Below are positions 1-8,378 of a stretch of DNA of 64,000 nucleotides, one piece after another. Every line of letters starts with the position of its first letter. Position 1 is the first letter of the stretch. Location of the stretch: the NCBI GenBank assembly GCA_035628995.1, contig DASPIR010000023.1, positions 124,001 to 188,000 of the forward strand, written 5' to 3'. The stretch is from Clostridia bacterium (GTDB lineage: Bacteria > Bacillota > Clostridia > Lutisporales > Lutisporaceae). Made by a program: the position numbers and the translations under genes. Under the pieces are notes generated by a model that worked only from the letters and a program-made list of their open reading frames with translations, had not been told where the DNA came from and made no database searches.

Positions 1-1
1 G

Positions 2-316
2 GATTCCTTTCTTGGATTGCTGGTAGGCGGAGGAACTTTGCTTGCAATTGCGGTTTTGACAAGAGGGGGCATGGGGGGAGCAGATATAAAGCTAAATGCG
101 GTATATGGGGCAATATTAGGATTTAAGCTTTCGGTACTTTCCTTGTTTATAGCTTTTATAGCCGGGGCTTTAATTAGCGTACTGCTGATAGTATTCAGAA
201 TAAAAGGCAGGAAGGATATCATCCCATTTTCTCCATTTTTATCAATAGGGGCTTTGACTTCTTTCGCTTTTGGCGGGATAATAATAAATATGTACCTTAG
301 CTTACTTAATGGTTAA
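2..316 (+). CDS. Prepilin peptidase, C-terminal part (5' end outside window)
   Basis: The open frame enters from the left edge without a start codon, so only about the last 104 residues are present. The motif GMGGADIKL holds the second catalytic aspartate of the A24 (type IV prepilin peptidase) family, and three hydrophobic segments follow, as expected for the C-terminal half of this polytopic membrane protease. The enzyme cleaves the short leader of prepilins at the G-F/L junction and usually N-methylates the new N-terminus. Three prepilin-like genes follow within 1.5 kb, which fits this job. The first residue of the complete protein cannot be seen. Confidence 0.9.
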   Translation, partial: DSFLGLLVGGGTLLAIAVLTRGGMGGADIKLNAVYGAILGFKLSVLSLFIAFIAGALISVLLIVFRIKGRKDIIPFSPFLSIGALTSFAFGGIIINMYLSLLNG

Positions 317-338
317 TATCACTTAAGGGGGACTGAAA

Positions 339-614
339 ATGTACAGACTGAAAAATTACATGGAAGAACTGGTTGCTAAAAAAACAGAAGACATATTAAG
401 GCTCATGAGCATATGCAAGTGCGAGAAATGCAAGTTGGATATCATGGCACTGGCATTAAATGATCTTCCATCAAAGTATGTGGTTACTGATATGGGAGAG
501 CTTTTCACAAAGCTCAGGGAACTGGAACAGCAGTCCGAAGTTGATGTTGAGACATCGATAATAAAAGCTGCAATATTTGTCGGCAAGAACCCCAAGCATA
601 ATGTCGCAGAATAA
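339..614 (+). CDS. comFB: ComFB family protein
   Basis: A 91-residue protein that starts at ATG behind an AAGGGGG ribosome-binding site. The N-terminal CKCEKC cluster followed by DIMALALNDLPSKYV is the signature of the late-competence ComFB family, and the length is normal for it. ComFB lies in the comF operon in Bacillus, where it is not essential for transformation. Relatives elsewhere have been linked to nucleotide second messengers and pilus-driven behaviour. Here it sits between prepilin peptidase and prepilin genes, which supports a link to type IV pilus function. The four-cysteine N-terminus could bind a metal (inference). Confidence 0.85.
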   Translation: MYRLKNYMEELVAKKTEDILRLMSICKCEKCKLDIMALALNDLPSKYVVTDMGELFTKLRELEQQSEVDVETSIIKAAIFVGKNPKHNVAE

Positions 615-633
615 AAAATTGGATGTGGTTTGA

Positions 634-1077
634 ATGTTTGATAGATACATCCGAAATAAAAAAGGTCTCAGTCTGGTAGAGGTATTAGTGGCAGCTGCAC
701 TTTTAATCCTTGTTTTCACAGGTTTCGTCAATGCTTTCTATTATAGTGCGAATCTCAAGGTTAACAGTCAGAACAGGCTTCAAGCACTTCTTAAAGCTCA
801 GGCATGCCTTGAGGAGATAAGAGGCTCCCGTGGAGAGGAAAGCTATGAATGGTCTGATATTAGTGAGCTTGAAGCCTGGCTTGAGGACGAAAAGGAATAT
901 ACAGAAAACAGCGCTGGAGCATATAAAAAAGATAATATTGTTATATCCCTCACAAGTCCTGATACGGGGATTCCGGATAAGCTGATACCCATTTACGTTG
1001 AAGTGAGCTACGAGGATCAGATGGACAAAGGAAAACAACGGTCAGTGAAGCTTATGACAAGGCTTAGAGAATTTTAG
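634..1077 (+). CDS. Type IV prepilin-like protein (PilV/minor pilin type)
   Basis: A 147-residue protein with a class III prepilin N-terminus: a basic leader ending KKG, then LSLVEVLVAAALLILVF with glutamate at mature position 5, then a single hydrophobic helix of about 20 residues. The remainder is a short globular domain rich in charged residues. It should be processed by the peptidase encoded just upstream and join the pilus or pseudopilus tip as a minor subunit. The start codon has only a weak GGATGTGG sequence upstream, so it is probably translated as part of the operon. Confidence 0.85.
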   Translation: MFDRYIRNKKGLSLVEVLVAAALLILVFTGFVNAFYYSANLKVNSQNRLQALLKAQACLEEIRGSRGEESYEWSDISELEAWLEDEKEYTENSAGAYKKDNIVISLTSPDTGIPDKLIPIYVEVSYEDQMDKGKQRSVKLMTRLREF

Positions 1078-1099
1078 CAGCATTTATAGAGGTAGTGGT

Positions 1100-1486
1100 A
1101 TGACTTTAAAGCTTATGAATAATAAAAAAGGCTCTGCCTTTTTATACGTGACTATGGTTGTTTTCATTGTATTATTGATGGGTGGGATGATTGTCAGCCT
1201 GCTTACATCTGAAATTCGTGTAAACAAGATTACAGAAAAACGGATAGAGGCAAAGTATTTGGCAGAGGCTGGAGTTGAGCATGCGATGCTTGGATCAGGG
1301 ACTGCCGGTTCAGCAATAATCAAAGATAAAGACGGTAACACTCTTTATGAATATACCTACTCAGTATCTGGGGAATCAATAAATATTACCTCCTATGGAT
1401 ATCTGGATAATAAAATAAAGATGAAAATTGACTGCAGTGTAAAGAATGACTCGATAACTGTGTGGAATGAAACTCCATTGCAATGA
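1100..1486 (+). CDS. PilX-like pilus assembly protein
   Basis: A 128-residue protein. Residues 6-35 (NNKKGSAFLYVTMVVFIVLLMGG and following) form a prepilin-like membrane helix, but lack the usual E5, having S-A-F-L-Y instead. This is the pattern of PilX N-terminal-domain proteins. The segment EAKYLAEAGVEHAM just after the helix is also typical of that family. The ATG lies behind GAGGT. It sits between two other prepilin genes, so it is likely a minor pilin that primes assembly or modifies the pilus tip. Confidence 0.8.
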   Translation: MTLKLMNNKKGSAFLYVTMVVFIVLLMGGMIVSLLTSEIRVNKITEKRIEAKYLAEAGVEHAMLGSGTAGSAIIKDKDGNTLYEYTYSVSGESINITSYGYLDNKIKMKIDCSVKNDSITVWNETPLQ

Positions 1487-1504
1487 TAAGGCTTGGTGAT
1501 ATGC

Positions 1505-3295
1505 GTGAGAGAGAGCAGTATTTACAACAAAAAGGGCTTCACTTTACTGGAGCTCTTAATCGCTGTTTCGATTTTCGGAATCATTTTGGTAATGACCTTC
1601 AGCATTATCAACTATGTGCCAAAGCTTGCAAAAACTGAATCAAGCCAATACAGCGAAAGAACAGATGTAAGAAGGGCATTGACAGAAATCACAGGCACTA
1701 TACAAAATGCAAGCACTATCACCTTTCCGTCTATAGAGTTCACTATGCCAAGCGGAGAAGAGATTTCTTATGAATATAATGGTAAAAATGTCAATAAGAT
1801 AGTCAATGGCACACCATACAAGCTTATGGAATCAGTGGATGAATTCGAAATTACAGCTGAAGAGGATCACTTGTTCAATATACATATAAAGACCTCAAAA
1901 GAGGGAAAAGATTATGATTTCAAAGTGGAGAGGCGAAGAGACGGAAGCACTAAGTCTGATGCTGAAATAAGCACGATTTCACCTGCAACTGCAGTATTTG
2001 ATAAAAAAAATCCTCAAGTTATAAGCATTACTTTGAATTTAAATGGCAATGAATTAAATAACCTTTGGAATGGCTTGAACAAATTGACACTTAATACGGA
2101 TTATTCAATAAGCGAGAGTGTTGTGACCTTAAAAGAGGGTTATCTCAAAGCGCAATCCATCGGAATTATTAATATAAGATTTGATGTAAGCAATGGTGTA
2201 GATCCAGAATTGTCAGTAGAAATAAAGGATACAAGTGCGTATATTAAGATTGAAGGCAACTCCTACGAGGACGACCTGGCAAGGATGAATTATCCAGGTA
2301 ATCTGCAGATAGATCCGTTTGATAATACCTGGGTGTTGACTGTTACAAACGGTACATTAGCTAGTGTTATAGATAAAGATGACCTGAAAATTACGGAGTT
2401 GCCATACGGAATCAAAGTAACAGCTGCAAAGGTAAAAAATGAGAATAAGATTCTAATTACTCTGTCAGATTCGGCTTCGGCACCAGTTACAACTACTAAA
2501 TCAGTAGAAATTATAATATTAGGTTCCGCGGTTGGGACATCAGCATCGAACTCAGATCCGATTAAGGTGTTCTTGCTGCCAGGTGCCTCTTATGCTCCGC
2601 CAGAGCATAACCTTATGTTTACAAACGATTTTATTATTAATAGCAAATCCACAATAGAAGGTGATGTTGTAATTGGCCGTGGGAAGACTTTGACTGCTAT
2701 TAATAGTAAATGTGATATTTACGGATATTTATATGTGGATTCCAGTCTTACCGTAAATTCTAGTTTTACGGTTGGAAAACGCTTAAAGAAGAAGAAGCTT
2801 TTTGTTAAGGGCACTGTAGACATTGAAAGCGATACAACAATAAACGGAGATCTATTCTACAGAGATACACTGATAACTAATAGTAAATTAACTGTCAAAG
2901 GGGTCGCTGAACAAAGGGCTGTGGAAATACCAGAGGTAAGCATTCCTAAGCCTAGACCAGAACAATGGTATAAAGATAATGGGTATACGATTATAAATAA
3001 CTCAGGGACTACGGTTAATCTCGTTGACAATGGAAAGTACTACTTTAAAGACAATTATTGGTTCAATAGTCCTAACACAGGATTTGACAATGTCACTATT
3101 GTAGGAATGAGTAATATTACTATCAACTCAAATTTCTTCGGAAGCGGCATATTATTTACGCCTTACGGAAAAATAGTAATTAATAGCAGCACTGACTTTG
3201 AAGGCATGTGTGTCAGCCAGGTTATTGATATAGAAAGTAACACTGAACTCAAATTCAAGCGATATACTGAGCTGCCATTTGATCAAGATAATTAA
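1505..3295 (+). CDS. Very large prepilin-like protein with X2-like and bactofilin-like domains
   Basis: About 596 residues, several times longer than an ordinary pilin. The N-terminus MRESSIYNKKGFTLLELLIA is a clear class III signal, and the GTG at 1505 gives a usual-length leader; TTG at 1493 or GTG at 1496 are alternatives. After the helix and a pilin-like head, residues about 158-245 (SPATAVFDKKNP, then TLNLNGNEL, then VVTLKEGYLK, then LSVEIKDT) resemble the X2 module of cellulosomal scaffoldins. Residues about 375-470 hold short repeated strands (STIEGDVVIGRG, TVNSSFTVGKR, DTTINGDLFYRD) like bactofilin beta-helices, and the beta-rich C-terminus continues in that style. It is probably a tip or adhesive pilin; domain assignments rest on motif reading only. 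Confidence 0.8.
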   Translation: MRESSIYNKKGFTLLELLIAVSIFGIILVMTFSIINYVPKLAKTESSQYSERTDVRRALTEITGTIQNASTITFPSIEFTMPSGEEISYEYNGKNVNKIVNGTPYKLMESVDEFEITAEEDHLFNIHIKTSKEGKDYDFKVERRRDGSTKSDAEISTISPATAVFDKKNPQVISITLNLNGNELNNLWNGLNKLTLNTDYSISESVVTLKEGYLKAQSIGIINIRFDVSNGVDPELSVEIKDTSAYIKIEGNSYEDDLARMNYPGNLQIDPFDNTWVLTVTNGTLASVIDKDDLKITELPYGIKVTAAKVKNENKILITLSDSASAPVTTTKSVEIIILGSAVGTSASNSDPIKVFLLPGASYAPPEHNLMFTNDFIINSKSTIEGDVVIGRGKTLTAINSKCDIYGYLYVDSSLTVNSSFTVGKRLKKKKLFVKGTVDIESDTTINGDLFYRDTLITNSKLTVKGVAEQRAVEIPEVSIPKPRPEQWYKDNGYTIINNSGTTVNLVDNGKYYFKDNYWFNSPNTGFDNVTIVGMSNITINSNFFGSGILFTPYGKIVINSSTDFEGMCVSQVIDIESNTELKFKRYTELPFDQDN

Positions 3296-3319
3296 AATTC
3301 ATCTAAGAAGGAGCGCAAT

Positions 3320-4198
3320 ATGGTAATTTTTGGACCATCAGGAAATTCGGCTATTTTTTATGAAGAGGGCTATAATAGCTCTCTGGAAATGCCGGAATGG
3401 CTAAGAAATATGGAGCTTGATGCATATGAATACTCCTGTGCCAGAGGAGTAAATATAAAGCACGATATGGCTGAAGAGCTGGGGAAAATTGCAAAGGAAA
3501 ATAACATTTCTTTGAGCGTGCATGCTCCATACTATATCAATCTAGCGTCAGAAGAACCGCATACAATAGAAAAATCCTTTGATTATATTACCAAGACCGC
3601 AAGAGTTGCTGAGATTATGGGAGCAAAGCGGGTTGTTCTGCATCCGGGCTCCCTGGGAAAACTGTCAAGAGAAACAGCCTTTGAAAATATCAAAAGCAAT
3701 CTCAATAAAGTATTGGAAATAATTAATAAGAAGGGTTTTAATGTATCTCTGTGTCCCGAGACTCTGGGCAAGAGGAATCAGATGGGTACGTTGGATGAAG
3801 TATTAGAGCTTTGCCTTCTTGATGAGTCCTTGATACCGACCCTTGATTTTGCACATCTCCATGCACTGAATGCAGGTGCCTTGAAAAAGAAAAGCGACTA
3901 TGAAAAGGTATTTGACAGACTCTTTACTGTTCTTGGAGAAGAAAGAGGAAAGATCATACATATACATTACAGCAGGGTTGAATTTACAGTAAAGGGTGGA
4001 GAGAAGAAGCATTGGACATATGATGATATTGAGTTCGGACCGGAATTCGAGCCTCTGGCAGAATGTCTTATTGAATATGGGGTTTCTGCTACGATAATCA
4101 GCGAATCAAGAGGTACTATGGCGGAGGATGCACTTAAGGCAAAAAAAATATATAACAGAATAGCTGAGGAACACTTGTCCGATTTGGAAAATTTATGA
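3320..4198 (+). CDS. Sugar phosphate isomerase/AP endonuclease-like TIM barrel (endonuclease IV family)
   Basis: 292 residues, ATG behind AAGGAG. Metal-ligand motifs of the endonuclease IV fold occur in order: SVHAPYYINL, VLHPGS, LCPETLG, TLDFAHLHAL, IHIHYS and IISES. The length matches Nfo-type enzymes, which cut the backbone at abasic sites using three metal ions. Family members that act on sugars share the fold, so the substrate is not proven, but the HAPY and HxHYS motifs are closer to the DNA-repair branch. It stands alone between the pilus genes and aroQ. Confidence 0.8.
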   Translation: MVIFGPSGNSAIFYEEGYNSSLEMPEWLRNMELDAYEYSCARGVNIKHDMAEELGKIAKENNISLSVHAPYYINLASEEPHTIEKSFDYITKTARVAEIMGAKRVVLHPGSLGKLSRETAFENIKSNLNKVLEIINKKGFNVSLCPETLGKRNQMGTLDEVLELCLLDESLIPTLDFAHLHALNAGALKKKSDYEKVFDRLFTVLGEERGKIIHIHYSRVEFTVKGGEKKHWTYDDIEFGPEFEPLAECLIEYGVSATIISESRGTMAEDALKAKKIYNRIAEEHLSDLENL

Positions 4199-4260
4199 TA
4201 ATATTATATTGGTCGTATTATAAAGTAATAATGTAATAATTTGTTGCGGGGTTGGTGAAT

Positions 4261-4701
4261 ATGCTTAAATTATTAGTGATAAACGGCCCCAACTTAAATA
4301 TGCTGGGTGTCAGGAAAAAAGAAATATACGGAACGATGTCTCTAGAGCAGATAAATGCGGAAATAAGCAGGGAAGCTGTTAACCTTTCTGTAGAAGTAGA
4401 TTTCTACCAATCAAATATAGAGGGGGAGCTTGTCACAAAAATACAGCAAGCACTGCATGTGTATTCCGGTATAATAATCAATCCGGGTGCATACAGCCAT
4501 TATAGCATTGCTATAAGAGACGCTCTGGAAGCTGTTCAACTTCCATGCATAGAGGTACATATGTCGAACATTTATGCCAGGGAGGGGTTCCGGCATAATT
4601 CTGTTATTGCACCTGTTTGTACAGGACAGATTAGCGGGCTTGGACATATAGGCTATATTTTGGCTCTTAGAGGGGCTGTAGATTATTTGAGAGGGGTTTA
4701 G
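4261..4701 (+). CDS. aroQ: Type II 3-dehydroquinate dehydratase
   Basis: 146 residues. It converts 3-dehydroquinate to 3-dehydroshikimate in the shikimate pathway. All signature blocks are present: NGPNLNMLG, EIYGT with the catalytic tyrosine, YQSNIEGELV, INPGAYSHYS and the catalytic histidine in EVHMSN. The ATG at 4261 is preferred over a TTG three codons earlier because it gives the usual N-terminus MLKLLVINGPN. The neighbouring M24 peptidase and efp match the Bacillus yqhS-yqhT-efp order. Confidence 0.96.
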   Translation: MLKLLVINGPNLNMLGVRKKEIYGTMSLEQINAEISREAVNLSVEVDFYQSNIEGELVTKIQQALHVYSGIIINPGAYSHYSIAIRDALEAVQLPCIEVHMSNIYAREGFRHNSVIAPVCTGQISGLGHIGYILALRGAVDYLRGV

Positions 4702-4704
4702 GTT

Positions 4705-5772
4705 ATGAAGGAAAGAGTTAACAGTTTAAGACAGCTTATGTCAGCAAATAGACTTGATGGAGTATTTGCATACTCAAATGAGAACAGAAGATATTTAAGC
4801 GGATTTACAGGCTCTACCGGCTATGTTGTAATAGGAAAGAACATTACTGAGTTTATAACTGATTTCAGATATATGGAGCAGGCATCCAAACAGTGCGAAG
4901 GATTTCAAGTTGCAATACAGAGCAATAACCTTATGGAAAAGATTGCAGAAGTTTTGAGAAAAGACGGAATCAGAAGACTGGGTATTGAAGAAGATTTTAT
5001 GACAGTTAGTTTTTGCGAGGATTTGAAGAGGGCTTTGCCAGGAGTTGAGCTTATACCGGCAAGAAACATATTTGCTAAGCTCAGAGTGATAAAGGATGCT
5101 TCAGAGATTGAAAACATAAGAAAAGCTGCAAGCATTGCAGATGAAGCTTTTAAACATATGCTAAGCTATATTAAGCCGGGCTTGAGTGAAGCAGAAGTAG
5201 GTTTAGAACTTGAATATTCTATGAAGAAAAAAGGTGCTTCAGCTACTTCCTTCGATTCCATTGTAGCTTCAGGTGTAAGGTCGTCACTTCCTCATGGAGT
5301 TGCTACAGAAAAAATAATCGAAAATGGAGAGTTCTTGACACTTGATTTCGGTTGCGTTTATAATGGATATTGTTCAGATATGACAAGAACAGTATTTATT
5401 GGTAAAGCAACAGAAAAGCACAGAAGGATATATGACATTGTACTTAAAGCTCAGATAGAGGCATTGAAGGGCATAAAACCAGGGGTTTCAGGCAAATCTG
5501 TAGATAAGATTGCAAGAGATATAATTTCCAAAGAAGGCTATGGAGAGAATTTCGGACACGGTTTGGGTCATGGAGTAGGACTTGCGGTGCATGAGGACCC
5601 AAGACTCAGCATATTGGGAGAAAATATTCTTGAGGCAGGTATGATTGTAACTGATGAGCCGGGTATATACATTCCTGACTTTGGTGGTGTAAGGATTGAG
5701 GATCTTGTGCTCGTAACAGAGACAGGAGCAGAATCTCTCAGCAAGTCGCCAAAAGAGCTAATAGAGCTTTAG
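4705..5772 (+). CDS. M24 family Xaa-Pro aminopeptidase
   Basis: 355 residues, starting three bases after aroQ. The N-terminal creatinase-like domain (about 1-130) is followed by a pita-bread catalytic domain with all five metal ligands: LDFGCVYNGYCSDMTRT (two Asp), HGLGHGVG (His), DEPGIYI (Glu) and GGVRIEDL (Glu). It is a short-form, two-metal cytoplasmic aminopeptidase that removes residues ahead of proline, equivalent by position to YqhT of Bacillus subtilis. A repeat element begins immediately after the stop codon. Confidence 0.93.
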   Translation: MKERVNSLRQLMSANRLDGVFAYSNENRRYLSGFTGSTGYVVIGKNITEFITDFRYMEQASKQCEGFQVAIQSNNLMEKIAEVLRKDGIRRLGIEEDFMTVSFCEDLKRALPGVELIPARNIFAKLRVIKDASEIENIRKAASIADEAFKHMLSYIKPGLSEAEVGLELEYSMKKKGASATSFDSIVASGVRSSLPHGVATEKIIENGEFLTLDFGCVYNGYCSDMTRTVFIGKATEKHRRIYDIVLKAQIEALKGIKPGVSGKSVDKIARDIISKEGYGENFGHGLGHGVGLAVHEDPRLSILGENILEAGMIVTDEPGIYIPDFGGVRIEDLVLVTETGAESLSKSPKELIEL

Positions 5773-5775
5773 GTG

Positions 5776-5890
5776 ACTAAGGGACGGGAACCACGGAACA
5801 CACGGATGTTTCACGGATTTACACGGCATGTAATATATTTAGATTCCGTGAATTCAGTGGATTTCAGTGTTTTCAGTGGTACACGTAACT
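5776..5890 (+). repeat. Interspersed palindromic repeat, family R1, copy 1
   Basis: A long imperfect inverted repeat. The left arm has GGGAACCACGGAACACACGG and then TTCACGGATTTACACGG; the right arm has CCGTGAATTCAGTGG, ATTTCAGTG and TTTTCAGTGGTACACG, which is the reverse complement with changes, around an A/T-rich centre. Further copies lie at 9699-9812 and 63705-63890. Beyond the right arm, GGAATACCC and a GC-rich stretch (CACGAGCCACGTGGCACG, about 5918-5935) resemble the flank of copy 2 read in the opposite sense. The 62-codon open frame across it is repeat sequence, not a gene. Confidence 0.85.
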
Positions 5891-6065
5891 TTACAAGTAA
5901 GGAATACCCAAGCATTGCACGAGCCACGTGGCACGAAGCAGGACCTCAGAGGAAAACATAAAAGCGCATTATGCGTATATCATTTCGCAAAATTTATAAC
6001 AATTACTATAGAAGGTTTTTTGCGATTAATATATTAATAATAAAACACATGGAGGGATATGATTA

Positions 6066-6623
6066 ATGTTATCAGCTGGTGAATTTAGAAAAGGATTAAC
6101 ATTTGAAATGGATGGAAATATTTATACAATTATAGATTTTCAGCATGTTAAGCCAGGCAAGGGTGCCGCTTTTGTAAGAACAAAGATAAAAAACATAATT
6201 TCAGGGTCAGTTGTTGAAAGAACCTTCAATCCGTCAGATAAATATCCAAAAGCTCACATTGAAAGGAAAGCCATGCAGTTTTTATATGAAGACGGCGGCT
6301 TGTATTACTTTATGGACAATGAAAGTTATGAGCAAATACCTCTCAATCACGAGCAGGTTGAGGATGCTATTATGTATCTGAAGCCTAATGACATAGCTAA
6401 TATCAAATTCTATAAGGGTGAAGCTTTTTCCGTAGAGCCTGAAAACTTTGTAGAAATGGAAATAACTCATACTGAGCCGGGTTTCAAAGGCGATACCAGC
6501 ACTGGTGCTACCAAACCCGCCACTGTTGAAACCGGCGCAACTGTCAATGTTCCTTTGTTTATCAACATAGGTGATAAAATTAGGATAGATACAAGAACCG
6601 GAGAATACATGGAAAGAGTGTAA
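6066..6623 (+). CDS. efp: Translation elongation factor P
   Basis: 185 residues, the normal length. The N-terminal KOW-like domain carries the loop [12 protein letters not shown] with Lys32 at the tip, the residue modified in many bacteria. The C-terminal OB domain ends with the family signature [20 protein letters not shown] binds between the P and E sites of the ribosome and relieves stalling at polyproline. The ATG at 6066 follows the ribosome-binding site GGAGGG. It is separated from the upstream peptidase gene by a repeat element. Confidence 0.98.
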   Translation: MLSAGEFRKGLTFEMDGNIYTIIDFQHVKPGKGAAFVRTKIKNIISGSVVERTFNPSDKYPKAHIERKAMQFLYEDGGLYYFMDNESYEQIPLNHEQVEDAIMYLKPNDIANIKFYKGEAFSVEPENFVEMEITHTEPGFKGDTSTGATKPATVETGATVNVPLFINIGDKIRIDTRTGEYMERV

Positions 6624-6725
6624 CCTGCTCAGGTAATTTCTGGATGATATGCAGTCCATGTAATGCATATAGAAGTCAATACTGGAGAGAATACTTAGAG
6701 TATAAAAAATAAAGGAGGAGTAAAT

Positions 6726-7148
6726 ATGGAATACTTGTATGAAAGAGTAGCCTACCTGAAGGGACTGGCAGAAGGGATGAAGGTGGATGAATCAACAGAT
6801 CAGGGCAAGTTAATCTCTAAAATTATAGATGTACTAAGTGATTATGCTGATGCTATCAATGAGCTGAATGAATCACAGAATGAGCTTGATGAGTATGTAG
6901 AAGCAATAGATGAGGACCTCTCAACTTTAGAGGATGACTTGGACTATGATGAAGATGACGAAGATGATGAGTTTGAAGATGATGAGGACTATGACTACAT
7001 TGAGGTTGAATGCCCACACTGCAAAGAATTTGTTTACCTTGACGAAGAACTAGTAGAAAGCGGTGAGCAGATTGTCTGCCCTAACTGTCATGAACCAATT
7101 GAATTAGAAATAGAATGCGGCTGTGACTGCGGTCATGACCACGAATAA
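6726..7148 (+). CDS. CD1247 N-terminal-domain protein with acidic linker and zinc ribbon
   Basis: 140 residues of unknown function, found widely in Clostridia at this place. Residues 1-60 are a predicted helical domain (MEYLYERVAYLKGLAEGM), residues about 70-93 are almost all Asp/Glu, and the C-terminus holds a zinc ribbon (CPHCKEF, then CPNCHEP) followed by a CGCDCGHDH tail. The ATG lies behind AAAGGAGG and a strong terminator follows. It could be a small nucleic-acid- or RNA-polymerase-associated protein, judged only from the acidic tract and zinc ribbon. Confidence 0.85.
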   Translation: MEYLYERVAYLKGLAEGMKVDESTDQGKLISKIIDVLSDYADAINELNESQNELDEYVEAIDEDLSTLEDDLDYDEDDEDDEFEDDEDYDYIEVECPHCKEFVYLDEELVESGEQIVCPNCHEPIELEIECGCDCGHDHE

Positions 7149-7166
7149 GCAATAGCTAAATAGTAT

Positions 7167-7213
7167 AAAAAAAGACTCAATTGAATCCTATGATTCGATT
7201 GAGTCTTTTTTTA
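7167..7213 (+). terminator. Rho-independent terminator after efp region
   Basis: Long stem AAAGACTCAATTGAATC / GATTCGATTGAGTCTTT (one mismatch) with a 4-base loop, followed by a T run. The A-rich 5' side allows it to work on both strands. Confidence 0.92.
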
Positions 7214-7222
7214 TAACGAGTA

Positions 7223-7256
7223 GGGGCGTTAATTCCACCTTGATTTGTCACGCCCC
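7223..7256 (+). repeat. GGGGCG hairpin, repeat-like
   Basis: TAGGGGCGT and ACGCCCCGTA form a stem around a 20-base loop, with no T run. A similar TAGGGGCG...CGCCCGTA hairpin occurs at 34597-34620, so both may belong to a dispersed family of short GC-rich palindromes. Confidence 0.45.
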
Positions 7257-7269
7257 GTAAGCGAGTTTC

Positions 7270-7317
7270 ATAAAAAGCTTCATTGATTTAAATATGTTCA
7301 ATAGAAGCTTTTTTTAT
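7270..7317 (+). terminator. Second hairpin terminator upstream of spoIIIAA
   Basis: Stem ATAAAAAGCTTC / GAAGCTTTTTTTAT with a 22-base loop and a built-in T run. With the terminator at 7167 it isolates the spoIIIA operon from upstream readthrough. Confidence 0.75.
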
Positions 7318-7393
7318 GCCATAGTAATTATTTTAGATAAGCTGTCATATCTATAGTACAAATCAAAATTTGTACAAAGGACAGGATGTACGT

Positions 7394-8377
7394 ATGAACA
7401 ATGAAATTAAAATATTTGAGGTATTGGACTACTTGCCAAAGCACATTAGGCAGATGGTAAGAATGCTTCCTGATACTACCCTTTGGGATGTTGAGGAAAT
7501 AAGACTTAGGCTGGGAAAGCCACTGAGCCTAGCTGGCTGTAGTATAGAGATATTTCTCGGTGCGAAGGGAAAGGTTGAATCAGCGGGAAAAGCTTATCTT
7601 GTAACCGAGGATGATTTAAAATGCTCGCTGCAGCTTGTATGTAACTTCTCCATGTACTCTGTTGAGGAGGAATTAAGAAACGGTTTTGTTACAGTTAGCG
7701 GCGGACACAGAGTAGGGGTATGCGGACGGTCAGTGATTGAGAAGGGCGTGGTCAAGACTCTCAAAGACATTAGTTATATGAATTTTAGAGTGGCCAAACA
7801 AATTATTGGCGCTTCAGACAAAACAATAGGATATTTGATTCGTTCTCCTGATAATATATACAACACATTGATAATATCACCGCCTCAATGTGGAAAGACC
7901 ACCTTGCTGAGAGACCTTATAAGAAGGCTCAGCTGCGGGAGTGAGGAACTTCAATTCAAGGGAATGAAGGTCTCTTTAATAGATGAACGCTCGGAAATAG
8001 CTGCTTGCAGCTTAGGAATACCGAGAAATGATGTAGGAATCAGGACTGATGTCCTGGACGGATGCCCAAAGGCAGAAGGAATTATTATGATGATAAGGTC
8101 AATGTCTCCGGAGATCGTAGCTACAGACGAAATCGGAAGGAGAGAAGATGCTGATGCTATAACGGACGCTGTGAATGCAGGGGTGAAGGTTATTACCACA
8201 ATACATGGAAGCAGCATAGCGGACTTCCTTAATAAGCAGGATCTCTGCAAAATTCAAAAAGGCATATTTGAAAGATATATAGTACTGAGCAGGAATAACG
8301 GAGTAGGAACCCTTGAAAATGTGCTGGACGGAAAATATAACATATTGTATGAGAGGAATATTAAAAGAGGGGATTGA
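7394..8377 (+). CDS. spoIIIAA: Stage III sporulation protein AA, ATPase
   Basis: 327 residues. A secretion-type ATPase of the forespore-mother-cell channel, acting on the mother-cell side. The Walker A motif PPQCGKTTLLRDL and Walker B-like EIVATDEIG are intact, and GGHRVGVCGR and NFRVAKQI are typical of the family. The ATG at 7394 is chosen; a TTG eight codons earlier has no ribosome-binding site. The first gene of spoIIIAA-AH; in Bacillus the operon is transcribed by sigma-E, but no convincing sigma-E promoter was recognised here. Confidence 0.96.
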   Translation: MNNEIKIFEVLDYLPKHIRQMVRMLPDTTLWDVEEIRLRLGKPLSLAGCSIEIFLGAKGKVESAGKAYLVTEDDLKCSLQLVCNFSMYSVEEELRNGFVTVSGGHRVGVCGRSVIEKGVVKTLKDISYMNFRVAKQIIGASDKTIGYLIRSPDNIYNTLIISPPQCGKTTLLRDLIRRLSCGSEELQFKGMKVSLIDERSEIAACSLGIPRNDVGIRTDVLDGCPKAEGIIMMIRSMSPEIVATDEIGRREDADAITDAVNAGVKVITTIHGSSIADFLNKQDLCKIQKGIFERYIVLSRNNGVGTLENVLDGKYNILYERNIKRGD

Positions 8378-8378
8378 A

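Noticed and set aside
5773-5961. 62-codon frame after the M24 peptidase
   Set aside because: It runs through the R1 palindrome and its flank; similar peptide pieces (FHGFTRHV, VNSVDFSVF) appear at copy 2 only because of the repeat.
7318-7393. Sigma-E promoter for spoIIIAA
   Set aside because: TCATATCTATAG looks partly like a -10 element but no matching -35 at 16-18 bases; left unassigned.
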